A stretch of 8,697 nt of DNA from assembly GCA_022571615.1 (NCBI GenBank), contig JACZXM010000096.1, positions 1 through 8,697 on the forward strand, in the 5' to 3' direction. Both the position numbers and the translations under genes were made by a program. Shown in pieces: positions 1-7,373 of this stretch (position 1 is its first letter; each line of letters begins with the position of its first letter). This DNA comes from Acidobacteriota bacterium. GTDB lineage: Bacteria > Acidobacteriota > UBA890 > WLXD01. Under the pieces are notes generated by a model that had not been told where the DNA came from, searched no databases, and saw only the letters and a list, made by a program, of their open reading frames with translations.

Positions 1-411
1 ACGATCTCCATGGTGGCCGAAACCAACCGGCCGCCGTTCGACATGCCCGAAGCGGAGTCGGAGCTCGTGGGCGGCTTCTTCACCGAGTACTCGGGCATGC
101 GGTGGGCTCTTTACTTCCTCGGTGAGTACACCGCGATGATCGTCATGGCGGCGATCAACGTGACACTGTTCTGGGGTGGCTGGCTGCGCCCCTTCCCCAG
201 CGTCGAGGCGCTCGCGTTCCTCGATCTGATCCCGCCAATCGCATGGTTCTTACTCAAGGTAGCGACGTTCCTATACTTCTACATCTGGATTCGAGGCACC
301 TTCCCGCGCTATCGCTACGACCAGTTGATGGACCTGAACTGGAAGTCCCTCATCCCGATCGCCATCGCCAATGTGCTCGTCACCGGCGTGGTGATGATTC
401 TGATAGGCTGA
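1..411 (+). CDS. nuoH: NADH-quinone oxidoreductase subunit H (NuoH), C-terminal part, 5' end outside window
   Basis: NuoH (ND1 family) is the membrane subunit that, with NuoB and NuoD, forms the quinone-binding chamber at the junction of the peripheral and membrane arms of complex I. The reading frame is open from base 1, so the ATG at 10 is internal and 136 residues are visible. They contain the family hallmark ETNRPPFDMPEAESELVGG, the conserved loop between membrane helices that lines the quinone and proton-entry region, followed by EYSGMRWALYFLGEYTAM. The later 'RGTFPRYRYDQLMDLNWKSLIP' region and the final hydrophobic helix, which ends in a TGA stop at 409-411, match the normal NuoH C-terminus. 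About 200 N-terminal residues are missing to the left. The next gene, nuoI, starts 8 bases downstream, which is the canonical order. Confidence 0.97.
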   Translation, partial: TISMVAETNRPPFDMPEAESELVGGFFTEYSGMRWALYFLGEYTAMIVMAAINVTLFWGGWLRPFPSVEALAFLDLIPPIAWFLLKVATFLYFYIWIRGTFPRYRYDQLMDLNWKSLIPIAIANVLVTGVVMILIG

Positions 412-419
412 GCGCCGCC

Positions 420-890
420 GTGTCTGAAGCAACGACGATCTCCGTACCCAAGAAGAGCTTCTTGGAGCGGTTTCTGCTCCTGGATCTGTTGCAGGGCATG
501 TGGCTGACGCTCAAGTACACCTTCCGGCCCAAGGTAACGGTCCAGTACCCACTCGAGCGTCAGGCCGTACATCCGAACTACCGCGGCATGCTGCGGGTCG
601 ACGAAGACCTGTGCATCGCCTGCTACCTGTGCGAGAAGGCGTGCCCGGACCGCTGCATACACCTGGAAGGTGAGCGCGGCTACGCCAAGGGCAAGGGCGG
701 CAAGTACGCGACGTACTTCTACATCGACCATGCACGATGCCTGTTCTGTGGGTTGTGCGAGGAGGTCTGCCCGACCGACTCGATTTACCACAGCAACGAG
801 TTCGAGGCGGCGGTCTACAACCGCTCCGACACCGTCCACGACCTGCGGATCCTGCACAGCGGTCAAGTTATCGTCCATTACGAGCGTTAG
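420..890 (+). CDS. nuoI: NADH-quinone oxidoreductase subunit I (NuoI), 2x[4Fe-4S] ferredoxin-type
   Basis: NuoI carries two tetranuclear iron-sulfur clusters (N6a and N6b) that pass electrons along the peripheral arm of complex I toward NuoB and the quinone. The protein is 156 residues, normal for the family. The two ferredoxin motifs are complete: C65-IA-C68-YL-C71-EKA-C75-P and C107-LF-C110-GL-C113-EEV-C117-P. Before them lies the typical amphipathic N-terminal stretch (residues about 13-40, including GMWLTLKYTFRPKVTVQYP), which lies along the membrane. I chose the GTG at 420: it follows the nuoH stop by 8 bases, and the open frame upstream of it would only add nuoH-overlapping residues. 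No good Shine-Dalgarno sequence is visible, so translation may be coupled to nuoH. Stop is TAG at 888-890. Confidence 0.97.
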   Translation: MSEATTISVPKKSFLERFLLLDLLQGMWLTLKYTFRPKVTVQYPLERQAVHPNYRGMLRVDEDLCIACYLCEKACPDRCIHLEGERGYAKGKGGKYATYFYIDHARCLFCGLCEEVCPTDSIYHSNEFEAAVYNRSDTVHDLRILHSGQVIVHYER

Positions 891-892
891 AC

Positions 893-1408
893 GTGGAACT
901 GATCGCCTTCTACATCATCTCGGCCGTCGTGGTCTTGGGCGCGATCCTCATGGTGTCGAGCCGCAACATGGTCCACGCCGTGGTGTACATGGTGGTCTCG
1001 TTCATCGCCGTGGGGGCCCTGTTCATCCTGTTGCAGGCCGAGTTCGTCGCCGCCGTCCAGATCCTGGTGTACGCCGGCGGCATCGTTGTGCTGTTTCTGT
1101 TCGTGGTCATGCTGGTGAATCTGGGCGACGTGCATCGGGTCGAGTACCTGCACAAGCAGTGGCTGCCGGCCAGCGTCATGATGCTGGTGCTGACGGCCGA
1201 GATCGGTTTCTTGCTCTGGGGCGACGCCGCCGCCCTGCCCGCCGCGCCGGAGCGAACCGACGCCGTCTTGCGGGCGGTGGACCATGGCAACACCGAGACC
1301 ATCGGGCAGATGCTCTACACCGATTATCTGCTGCCGTTCGAGATCGCTTCCTTGCTGTTGCTGGTGGCGATGATCGGCGGGATCTATCTGGCCAAGAAGC
1401 GAGTGTGA
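893..1408 (+). CDS. nuoJ: NADH-quinone oxidoreductase subunit J (NuoJ)
   Basis: NuoJ (ND6 family) is a five-helix membrane subunit of complex I next to NuoK and NuoH, thought to transmit conformational and protonation changes along the membrane arm. The product is 171 residues. Helix 3 carries the family signature LVYAGGIVVLFLFVVML. Tyr60 and the following glycines match the pi-bulge region of E. coli NuoJ (Tyr59), and Glu50 lies just before it. Four other hydrophobic segments are visible: about residues 3-22, 27-48, 91-109 and 145-165. The loop at about 112-140 is variable, as usual. The start is GTG at 893, 2 bases after the nuoI stop. Earlier starts in the same frame would overlap nuoI deeply and are not supported. 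Stop TGA at 1406-1408; nuoK begins one base later. Confidence 0.95.
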   Translation: MELIAFYIISAVVVLGAILMVSSRNMVHAVVYMVVSFIAVGALFILLQAEFVAAVQILVYAGGIVVLFLFVVMLVNLGDVHRVEYLHKQWLPASVMMLVLTAEIGFLLWGDAAALPAAPERTDAVLRAVDHGNTETIGQMLYTDYLLPFEIASLLLLVAMIGGIYLAKKRV

Positions 1409-1409
1409 C

Positions 1410-1718
1410 GTGGATGCGCTGGGGCTGAACCACTATCTGCTGCTGTCGGCGCTGCTGTTCGGCATCGGCGTGATCGGCGTGCTGATCCGCCGCAACGCGA
1501 TCATGGTGCTGATGTGCCTGGAGCTCATCTTCAACGCCGCCAACATCAACCTGGTGGCGGTGTCTCGATTCCGACCCGACCTCGCCGGCCAGATCTTCAC
1601 CATCTTCACCATCACGGTCGCCGCCGCCGAGGTCGTCATCGGCTTGGGTCTGGTGATCGCGATGTTCCGCAACGCGTTGACGGTCAACGTCGACGAGATC
1701 CATCTGTTGAAGGGATGA
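1410..1718 (+). CDS. nuoK: NADH-quinone oxidoreductase subunit K (NuoK)
   Basis: NuoK (ND4L, MrpC-like) is a three-helix membrane subunit forming part of the E-channel and central hydrophilic axis of complex I. At 102 residues it matches the usual 100-105. The two buried glutamates known to matter in E. coli (Glu36, Glu72) are present as Glu38, in CLELIFNAANINLV, and Glu74, in TVAAAEVVIGLGLV. The three membrane helices are about residues 8-26, 30-50 and 62-86. The GTG start at 1410 lies one base after the nuoJ stop, with no clear Shine-Dalgarno, suggesting translational coupling. Stop TGA at 1716-1718. Confidence 0.97.
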   Translation: MDALGLNHYLLLSALLFGIGVIGVLIRRNAIMVLMCLELIFNAANINLVAVSRFRPDLAGQIFTIFTITVAAAEVVIGLGLVIAMFRNALTVNVDEIHLLKG

Positions 1719-1733
1719 CGCGCCGTCACCTCT

Positions 1734-1738
1734 GGGGA
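1734..1738 (+). promoter_or_regulatory. Possible ribosome binding site for nuoL
   Basis: GGGGA lies 7 bases before the GTG start of nuoL, inside the 27-base gap after nuoK. It is only a partial match to the anti-Shine-Dalgarno complement, but the spacing is right and it supports GTG 1746 as the start. Confidence 0.4.
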
Positions 1739-1745
1739 CTCTGTC

Positions 1746-3935
1746 GTGCTTGAGTATTTCTGGCTGATACCGCTGATCCCGCTCGTCGGGGTCACCATCA
1801 ACGGGCTCTTTGCCTCGCGGTTCATCCGCAACGAGAACGTCACCGGGATCATCGCCAGCGGCTGCATGCTGCTGGCGTTCCTCATCGGTGCCGGCGCCTT
1901 CGTGCAGCTGGCAGGATTGCCGGTGGCCGAGCGGAACGTCCAGATCGAGCTCTACGACTGGCTCGACGCCGGGGTCGCCCACATGCACGACAACGAGGCC
2001 GGGGTGACCACGGCGCGATTCCGTGTGTCCTTCGGGTTCCAGTTCGATGAGCTCTCGGCCCTGATGGTGCTGGTGGTGACCGGAGTCGGCTTCCTGATCC
2101 ACGTGTACGCCATCGGCTACATGAAGCACGACCCGCCCGATCCGGGCTACTACCGGTTCTTTACCTACATGAACCTGTTCGCCGCCTTCATGCTGATCCT
2201 GGTGTTGGGCAGCTCCTACGCCATGATGTTCATCGGCTGGGAGGGCGTCGGGCTGTGCTCGTATCTGCTGATCGGCTACTACTACCAGAAGAAGTCGGCG
2301 GGTGACGCGGCCAAAAAGGCGTTCGTGGTCAACCGCATCGGAGATGCGGGCTTCTTGCTCGGGCTGTTCGCGATCTTCTTTACTTTCGGCACCTTGGACT
2401 ACGACGGGGTGTTCGCGGGCGCGGCGCACTACAGCGCCGGCGCTGGGGTGCTGACCTTCATCACCATGATGCTGCTGGTGGGCGCCGTCGGCAAGAGTGC
2501 GCAGATTCCGCTCTTCGTCTGGCTGCCGGACGCCATGGAGGGCCCCACACCCGTTTCGGCCCTCATCCACGCCGCCACCATGGTGACCGCTGGGGTGTAC
2601 ATGATCGTGCGCTCCAACGTGCTGTTCTCGCTCGCACCGACGACGATGATGGTGGTGGCGGCGATCGGGGCGCTGACGGCGCTGTTTGCCGCCTCTATCG
2701 CGATGGTGCAAAACGACATCAAGCGGGTGCTCGCCTACTCCACCGTCAGCCAACTCGGCTACATGATTCTGGCCTGCGGGGTGGGCGCCTACGCCGTCGG
2801 CATTTTCCATCTGATGACGCACGCGTTCTTCAAGGCGCTGCTGTTCATGGCCGCCGGTTCGGTGATGCACGCGCTGCACGGCGAGCTCGACATGTGGAAG
2901 ATGGGCAACCTGCGCAAGACCATGCCGATTACCCACAAGACCTTCCTGGTCGGCACGCTGGCGATCGTCGGTGTGCCGGGACTGGCCGGGTTCTTTTCCA
3001 AGGACGAGATCCTGTGGAACGCCTGGGCGGGTACCCACGGCAGCGCCTGGCTGTGGGCGGTGGGAACGCTGGTGGCAGGCATGACGGCCTTCTACATGAC
3101 CCGCATGCTGCTGCTGACGTTCTACGGCAACTCGCGCATGGACGAGCACACCGAGCAACACGTGCACGAGAGCCCCCCGGTGATGACCTATCCGCTGATC
3201 GTGCTGGCGATTCTGTCGGTTATCGGCGGCTATGTCGGCATTCCCGCCAACCTGCAGCTCGGCCCGCTGGCGGCGCTGCACGAGCGCATCGACATCACCC
3301 GCTGGCTCGAGCCGGTCACCAGCGGAACTCGCGCTCAGGAGGCCCCGGGCACCGGCGATGAAGAGCACACGGCCGCCGTAGCGGCTGCACCCTTGCAGAT
3401 CGTAGGCGCCATCGGAGAGCCGGTTACGGTGGTGCTGCAGGAAGAGCGGTCCGAACAAGCCGGGCACCAGGACCACACTGCGATGGAGTGGACCCTAATG
3501 CTCATCTCCACCGCCGTAGCCCTGGCGGGCATCGGTCTCGCCTATCGCGTTTACGCCGGCGGCGGCGTCGCCGACGAGCCCTTCAAACGGTTCGCGGCAC
3601 CGTACCGCGTGCTGTGGAACAAGTACTGGGTCGACGAAGCCTACGACGCCGTGTTCGTGAATCGGATCAAGGATCTCGGACGCGGGCTGTGGGTCTTGGA
3701 CGACGCTTTGGTGGATGGAACCGTCAACGGTATCGCTAACGCCACTCTGCAGGCCGCCAATGCCAGCGTTGAGTTCGACACGCGGGTCATCGACGGGAGC
3801 GTGGACGGTGGCGCCGGCGTCTTCTGGTCGGGGTCCCGGGTGTTGCGTGCGTTGCAGAGCGGATACGTACAGAACTATGCGCTGATCATCTCGGTCGGCG
3901 TCTTCGTGCTGGTGAGCGCCTACCTTTTCTTCTGA
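1746..3935 (+). CDS. nuoL: NADH-quinone oxidoreductase subunit L (NuoL), distal antiporter-like proton pump
   Basis: NuoL (ND5) is the outermost antiporter-like subunit of the complex I membrane arm and holds the long lateral helix that braces NuoM and NuoN. The product is 729 residues, longer than the E. coli protein (613). Proton-path residues are all present: Glu166 in GWEGVGLCSYLLIG (E. coli Glu144), Lys250 in AVGKSAQIPLFVWLPDAMEG (Lys229), the following LIHAATMVTAG with its histidine, and Lys419 in GFFSKDEIL (Lys399). After the core of about 14 helices comes a hydrophilic Ala/Glu/Gly-rich segment (about 523-579), then a membrane helix at about 583-602. The lateral-helix region follows (about 607-690, with NKYWVDEAYDAVFVNRI), and the terminal helix (710-729) ends in YLFF. 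GTG 1746 is the only sensible start. The stop overlaps the ribosome binding site of nuoM. MrpA-type antiporters share the core, but the operon and lateral arm identify NuoL. Confidence 0.97.
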   Translation: MLEYFWLIPLIPLVGVTINGLFASRFIRNENVTGIIASGCMLLAFLIGAGAFVQLAGLPVAERNVQIELYDWLDAGVAHMHDNEAGVTTARFRVSFGFQFDELSALMVLVVTGVGFLIHVYAIGYMKHDPPDPGYYRFFTYMNLFAAFMLILVLGSSYAMMFIGWEGVGLCSYLLIGYYYQKKSAGDAAKKAFVVNRIGDAGFLLGLFAIFFTFGTLDYDGVFAGAAHYSAGAGVLTFITMMLLVGAVGKSAQIPLFVWLPDAMEGPTPVSALIHAATMVTAGVYMIVRSNVLFSLAPTTMMVVAAIGALTALFAASIAMVQNDIKRVLAYSTVSQLGYMILACGVGAYAVGIFHLMTHAFFKALLFMAAGSVMHALHGELDMWKMGNLRKTMPITHKTFLVGTLAIVGVPGLAGFFSKDEILWNAWAGTHGSAWLWAVGTLVAGMTAFYMTRMLLLTFYGNSRMDEHTEQHVHESPPVMTYPLIVLAILSVIGGYVGIPANLQLGPLAALHERIDITRWLEPVTSGTRAQEAPGTGDEEHTAAVAAAPLQIVGAIGEPVTVVLQEERSEQAGHQDHTAMEWTLMLISTAVALAGIGLAYRVYAGGGVADEPFKRFAAPYRVLWNKYWVDEAYDAVFVNRIKDLGRGLWVLDDALVDGTVNGIANATLQAANASVEFDTRVIDGSVDGGAGVFWSGSRVLRALQSGYVQNYALIISVGVFVLVSAYLFF

Positions 3936-3938
3936 GGA
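3934..3938 (+). promoter_or_regulatory. Ribosome binding site of nuoM
   Basis: GAGGA begins inside the TGA stop of nuoL and stands about 6-7 bases before the ATG at 3945. It is the clearest Shine-Dalgarno in the window and fixes the nuoM start. Its overlap with the stop codon allows termination-reinitiation coupling from nuoL. Confidence 0.75.
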
Positions 3939-3944
3939 TCAGCA

Positions 3945-5567
3945 ATGAGTCCGTCTCTTCTCTTGAACTTGGTGGTGTTCTTGCCCGCCCTGGGGGCGCT
4001 CGCCATCGCTCTGTTGCTGGGGAAAGAGCGAGCGAGCGAGATCCGCTGGGCCGCCAACATCATCGTCTTGGTGGATTTCTTGGCGTCGTTGCTGCTGCTG
4101 CGCGGTTTTGACTTCGGGACAGCCGAGCTCCAGTACGTCACGCGATTGTCGTGGATTCCCAGCATCGGGGTGGAGTACTTCACCGGTATCGACGGCATCT
4201 CGCTGACGCTGATCCTACTGACCACGCTGCTGGGATCGATCGCTCTCCTATCTTCGTGGACCTACATCACCAGTCGGATCAAGGAGTACTACATCTTCTT
4301 GCTGCTGCTGCAGACGGGGATGCTGGGCGTGTTCATCTCCTTTGACTTCTTCCTCTTCTACATCTTCTGGGAAGTCATGCTGGTGCCGATGTACTTCCTG
4401 ATCGGCATCTGGGGTGGCAAGAACCGGCTGTACGCCGCCATCAAGTTCTTTCTGTACACGCTGGCGGGCTCGGTGCTGATGCTGGTCGCCATCCTGGCGC
4501 TGTACTTCTACAACCACAGCGTCACCGGCGAGTGGACGCTCAACGTGCTGAGCTACTACCAGCTGTCGATCCCGCCCGATCTGCAGTGGTGGGTCTTCCT
4601 GGGCCTGTTCTTCGCGTTCGCCATCAAGGTGCCGATGTGGCCGTTCCACACCTGGCTCCCGGACGCGCACGTGCAGGCGCCGACCGCCGGCTCGGTGATC
4701 CTGGCGGGCGTGCTGCTGAAGATGGGCACCTACGGTTTCATCCGTTTCTCGCTGCCGATTCTGCCCGACGCTTCGCTCCAGTTCGCACCGTTCATCGCCG
4801 TGTTATCGATCATCGCGATCCTGTACGGTGCGCTCGTGGCACTAATGCAGAAGGACTGGAAGAGCCTGGTTGCCTACTCTTCCGTCTCCCACATGGGTTT
4901 CATCACCCTGGGAATCTTCGCCCTCAACCCACTTGGCCTCCAGGGCGGACTGTTCCAGATGCTCGCCCACGGAGTCTCCACCGGCGGTCTGTTCCTGATC
5001 GTCGGGCTGGCCTACGAACGCACACACACGCGCGAGATCGCCGCGTACGGCGGGCTCGGGCAGGTGATGCCGGTGTTCGCGACGCTGTTCGCCATCCTCG
5101 CGCTGTCCTCGATGGGATTGCCGGGGCTGAACGGCTTCATCGGCGAGTTCCTCATCCTGATCGGCTCGTTCGAATGGAACCCGGTGTACACCTACTGGGC
5201 GGTGTGGGGCATCGTGCTAGCAGCGGCCTATCTGTTGTGGCTGTACCAGCGCGTGATGTTCGGTGAGCTCAAGAGCGACAAGCTGGCAGCGCTGCAGGAT
5301 CTGAACCTGCGCGAGGTCATGACTCTGCTGCCGCTGGCGCTGCTGGCAGTCTGGATGGGCCTGTACCCACAGCCGCTGCTGCGAACGCTCGAGCCACCGG
5401 TCAACGCCATCATCGAGCGTGTGCACCCAGGCTACTTCGCTGGCACCGATGTGTCGCCGCCGGCGCTCCCGAGCGCCGATGCCGCCCGCGTGGAGCAGGA
5501 GGACGAGGAAAAGTCCGCTGTCGACGCGCTGGCTGACGCCGCGGGGCACGCACGGGTTCGCCAATGA
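3945..5567 (+). CDS. nuoM: NADH-quinone oxidoreductase subunit M (NuoM), antiporter-like proton pump
   Basis: NuoM (ND4) is the middle antiporter-like proton-translocating subunit of complex I. The product is 540 residues, slightly longer than E. coli NuoM (509). The key charged residues of the proton path are present: Glu143 in IFWEVMLVPMYFLIG (E. coli Glu144), Lys228 in AFAIKVPMWPFHTWLPDAH (Lys234), Lys259 in AGVLLKMGTYGF (Lys265) and Glu401 in GLNGFIGEFLIL (Glu407). The discontinuous-helix and amphipathic segments typical of the family surround them. The C-terminus carries an extra hydrophilic tail (about residues 503-540) rich in Ala, Asp and Glu, beyond the last helix. Start is ATG 3945 with a good GAGGA site. 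The stop TGA overlaps the ATG of nuoN by four bases (ATGA), a classic translational-coupling junction. Confidence 0.97.
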   Translation: MSPSLLLNLVVFLPALGALAIALLLGKERASEIRWAANIIVLVDFLASLLLLRGFDFGTAELQYVTRLSWIPSIGVEYFTGIDGISLTLILLTTLLGSIALLSSWTYITSRIKEYYIFLLLLQTGMLGVFISFDFFLFYIFWEVMLVPMYFLIGIWGGKNRLYAAIKFFLYTLAGSVLMLVAILALYFYNHSVTGEWTLNVLSYYQLSIPPDLQWWVFLGLFFAFAIKVPMWPFHTWLPDAHVQAPTAGSVILAGVLLKMGTYGFIRFSLPILPDASLQFAPFIAVLSIIAILYGALVALMQKDWKSLVAYSSVSHMGFITLGIFALNPLGLQGGLFQMLAHGVSTGGLFLIVGLAYERTHTREIAAYGGLGQVMPVFATLFAILALSSMGLPGLNGFIGEFLILIGSFEWNPVYTYWAVWGIVLAAAYLLWLYQRVMFGELKSDKLAALQDLNLREVMTLLPLALLAVWMGLYPQPLLRTLEPPVNAIIERVHPGYFAGTDVSPPALPSADAARVEQEDEEKSAVDALADAAGHARVRQ

Positions 5568-7033
5568 ACGGGTCGCCGATCTCCGCCTCCGACCTGGTGG
5601 CACTCAACCCCGAGATCACGCTGACCCTCGGCGCCTGCCTGATTCTGGTGTGGTCGGCTTTTGGCAAGGCACGCGAGAACCGTCGACTGTTTCCCTCGCT
5701 GGCGCTGGCAACCGTGCTCGCGGCACTCGCCGGCGTGCTGTACGGGTTGCCGCCGCAGATCGCCGCCGGCGACGGCTCCGCGTTCGCCGGCCAGCTGGCG
5801 GTCGACACGTATGGCAGCTTCTTTGCGGTGCTGTTTCTGGTGACCGCCGCGCTGGCGATCGCCGCCTCGGGCAAATTCCTCGATGATGAGAGCGCACACC
5901 ATCCCGAGTACTACTTCTTCATGCTCACCGCGCTCGTGGGCATGATGATCATGGCGCGCGGCGCCGACCTGATCTCGATTTTCGTCGGGCTCGAGCTCCA
6001 GGCCCTGTCGGTCTACGTCCTGGTCGGGTACCTGAGAGCCGATCGCCGTTCCAACGAAGCCGCCCTCAAGTACTTCATCCTCGGAGGTCTGGCATCCGGG
6101 ATCTTCGTGTACGCGTTGTCGCTGGTGTACGCGGTCGCCGGTGTCACCAGCCTCGATGGCATCCGCATGGCGCTCGGCGATGCCGAGATGGCCTCGAGCC
6201 CGATCCTGATCATCGGCCTCATCCTGCTAGTGGTGGCGCTGGGGTTCAAGGTCGCCGCGGTGCCGTTCCATCTGTGGGCGCCAGATGCGTACACCGGGGC
6301 GCCGACACCGGTCACGCTGTTCATCTCGGTCGCCTCCACGGCTGCTGCCTTCGCCATGATGATGCGCATCCTGTTCGTGGCTTTCGCGCCAGTGACCGGA
6401 TCGTGGAGCGCGCTACTGGCCGTCCTGTCGCTTGCCACCATGACCTTCGGCAACGTCGCGGCGCTCAGCCAAGACAATATCAAGCGCATGCTCGCGTACT
6501 CGAGCATCGCTCACGCCGGCTACGCGCTCATGGGTGTCGTGGCCGGCACCGAGCGCGGCATCGCAGCGACCATGTACTACCTTGCCGCCTACGCGTTCAT
6601 GAACGTGGGCGCATGGTCGATGATCCTGCTGTTGCGCCGCCAGGGCTTGGTGACCGATCGGCTCGAGGACTTCTCCGGGCTCGGACAGCGGTCCGGCTGG
6701 GCGGCTGGGGCGATGATTCTGTTCCTGCTGTCGCTGGGCGGAATCCCGCCAACGATCGGGTTCCTCGGCAAGTGGTACGTGTTCGGTGCGGCGATCGATG
6801 CCGGCTGGGCCTGGCTTGCGGTCGCCGGGGCGCTCAACGCCGCGGTGTCGATGTACTACTACTTGCGCATCGCGGTGGCGATGTACATGCGCGAGCCCAG
6901 CGACGAGGTATCGCTGGTGCGCTCGCTGCCGCTGAACCTGACCCTGGCGCTGACCGCCGCGGTAACCGTGCTCGGCGTCCTATGGGCAACGCCGATCGTG
7001 GATTGGGTACGCAGCTCGACACTTATCTTCTGA
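5564..7033 (+). CDS. nuoN: NADH-quinone oxidoreductase subunit N (NuoN), antiporter-like proton pump
   Basis: NuoN (ND2) is the antiporter-like subunit nearest NuoK and NuoJ in the complex I membrane arm. It has 489 residues, as expected (E. coli 485). Recognisable segments are Glu144 in FVGLELQALSVYVLVGY (E. coli Glu133), Lys229 in ALGFKVAAVPFHLWAPDAY (Lys217), LSQDNIKRMLAYSSIAHAGY, and Lys403 in IGFLGKWYVF (Lys395). The residue equivalent to E. coli Lys247, in the broken helix after the GAPTPV loop, is Thr259 (ISVASTAAAFAMMMR), an unusual change by my reading. ATG 5564 overlaps the nuoM stop as ATGA. Stop TGA at 7031-7033. This is the last nuo gene in the canonical order; an ATP-synthase-associated gene follows after 16 bases. 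Confidence 0.97.
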   Translation: MNGSPISASDLVALNPEITLTLGACLILVWSAFGKARENRRLFPSLALATVLAALAGVLYGLPPQIAAGDGSAFAGQLAVDTYGSFFAVLFLVTAALAIAASGKFLDDESAHHPEYYFFMLTALVGMMIMARGADLISIFVGLELQALSVYVLVGYLRADRRSNEAALKYFILGGLASGIFVYALSLVYAVAGVTSLDGIRMALGDAEMASSPILIIGLILLVVALGFKVAAVPFHLWAPDAYTGAPTPVTLFISVASTAAAFAMMMRILFVAFAPVTGSWSALLAVLSLATMTFGNVAALSQDNIKRMLAYSSIAHAGYALMGVVAGTERGIAATMYYLAAYAFMNVGAWSMILLLRRQGLVTDRLEDFSGLGQRSGWAAGAMILFLLSLGGIPPTIGFLGKWYVFGAAIDAGWAWLAVAGALNAAVSMYYYLRIAVAMYMREPSDEVSLVRSLPLNLTLALTAAVTVLGVLWATPIVDWVRSSTLIF

Positions 7034-7049
7034 GCCCGGGCAACGCGTC

Positions 7050-7373
7050 GTGGCGCAAGAGCATGGCCCGGACGACGACCCGCGTAGCTTCGCGCGCCAA
7101 CTGGCCGCCTACGGCGGCGTAGGAACCATGTTCCCGGTGGCGATCGTGTTCGGATTCCTGGGCGGCTACTATCTAGACGGCAAGCTCGGGACCGGGCCCT
7201 GGCTGGCGCTCCTGGGCTTCGCCCTCGGGGTCGTGGCGGCGCTACGCAACCTGCTGCGGGCCGCCGCCGCTCTCGAGCGGCGCGAGCGCGAGCAGCAGCA
7301 GCGCGACAACGACCTCGCCTCAGGCCAGCGGCAGGAGCGCCGCTGCGCGAAGAGCGGTCGGGATGATGAATGA
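7050..7373 (+). CDS. atpZ: AtpZ/AtpI-type F1Fo-associated small membrane protein
   Basis: This 107-residue protein has the two-helix hairpin of the AtpZ (putative F0F1-ATPase subunit) family, usually encoded at the head of bacterial atp operons. In some bacteria the family is linked to ATP synthase assembly or magnesium supply. Helix 1 is about residues 22-41 and ends in GGYYLDGKLGTGPWL, the family signature with Asp43. Helix 2 is about 52-69, ending in ALRNLLR. The tail (about 70-107) is highly charged and hydrophilic, with a run of Arg, Glu and Gln that may form a helix in the cytoplasm. The GTG start at 7050 lacks a strong ribosome binding site. It lies 16 bases after nuoN, suggesting readthrough from the nuo genes. 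The 3' end overlaps the next gene by 11 bases. Family assignment is good; the precise role is inferred from relatives. Confidence 0.85.
   Translation: MAQEHGPDDDPRSFARQLAAYGGVGTMFPVAIVFGFLGGYYLDGKLGTGPWLALLGFALGVVAALRNLLRAAAALERREREQQQRDNDLASGQRQERRCAKSGRDDE

Noticed and set aside
645..662. Extra cysteine (Cys79) right after the first ferredoxin motif of NuoI, as a possible additional ligand
   Set aside because: E. coli NuoI also has a cysteine at this place (CPVGCI), so it is ordinary family variation.
1176..3476. A 766-codon open frame on the minus strand opposite nuoJ, nuoK and nuoL
   Set aside because: It lies antisense to well-identified nuo genes. Its translation is a low-complexity mix rich in His, Gln, Arg and Asp with no recognisable domain. 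Long antisense frames are expected opposite GC-rich genes with strong codon bias.
4532..5266. A 244-codon forward frame inside nuoM
   Set aside because: It is an out-of-frame reading of the conserved NuoM core, with no domain of its own.
1410..7033. Possibility that the nuoK-nuoL-nuoM-nuoN genes are an Mrp-type Na+/H+ antiporter or hydrogenase-linked complex
   Set aside because: The preceding nuoH, nuoI and nuoJ, the canonical order through nuoN and the NuoL lateral-helix arm all specify complex I.
6274..7122. A 282-codon forward frame overlapping nuoN and atpZ
   Set aside because: It is a frame-shifted shadow of nuoN, rich in Arg, Gly and Ala with no family features. The nuoN frame explains this stretch completely.
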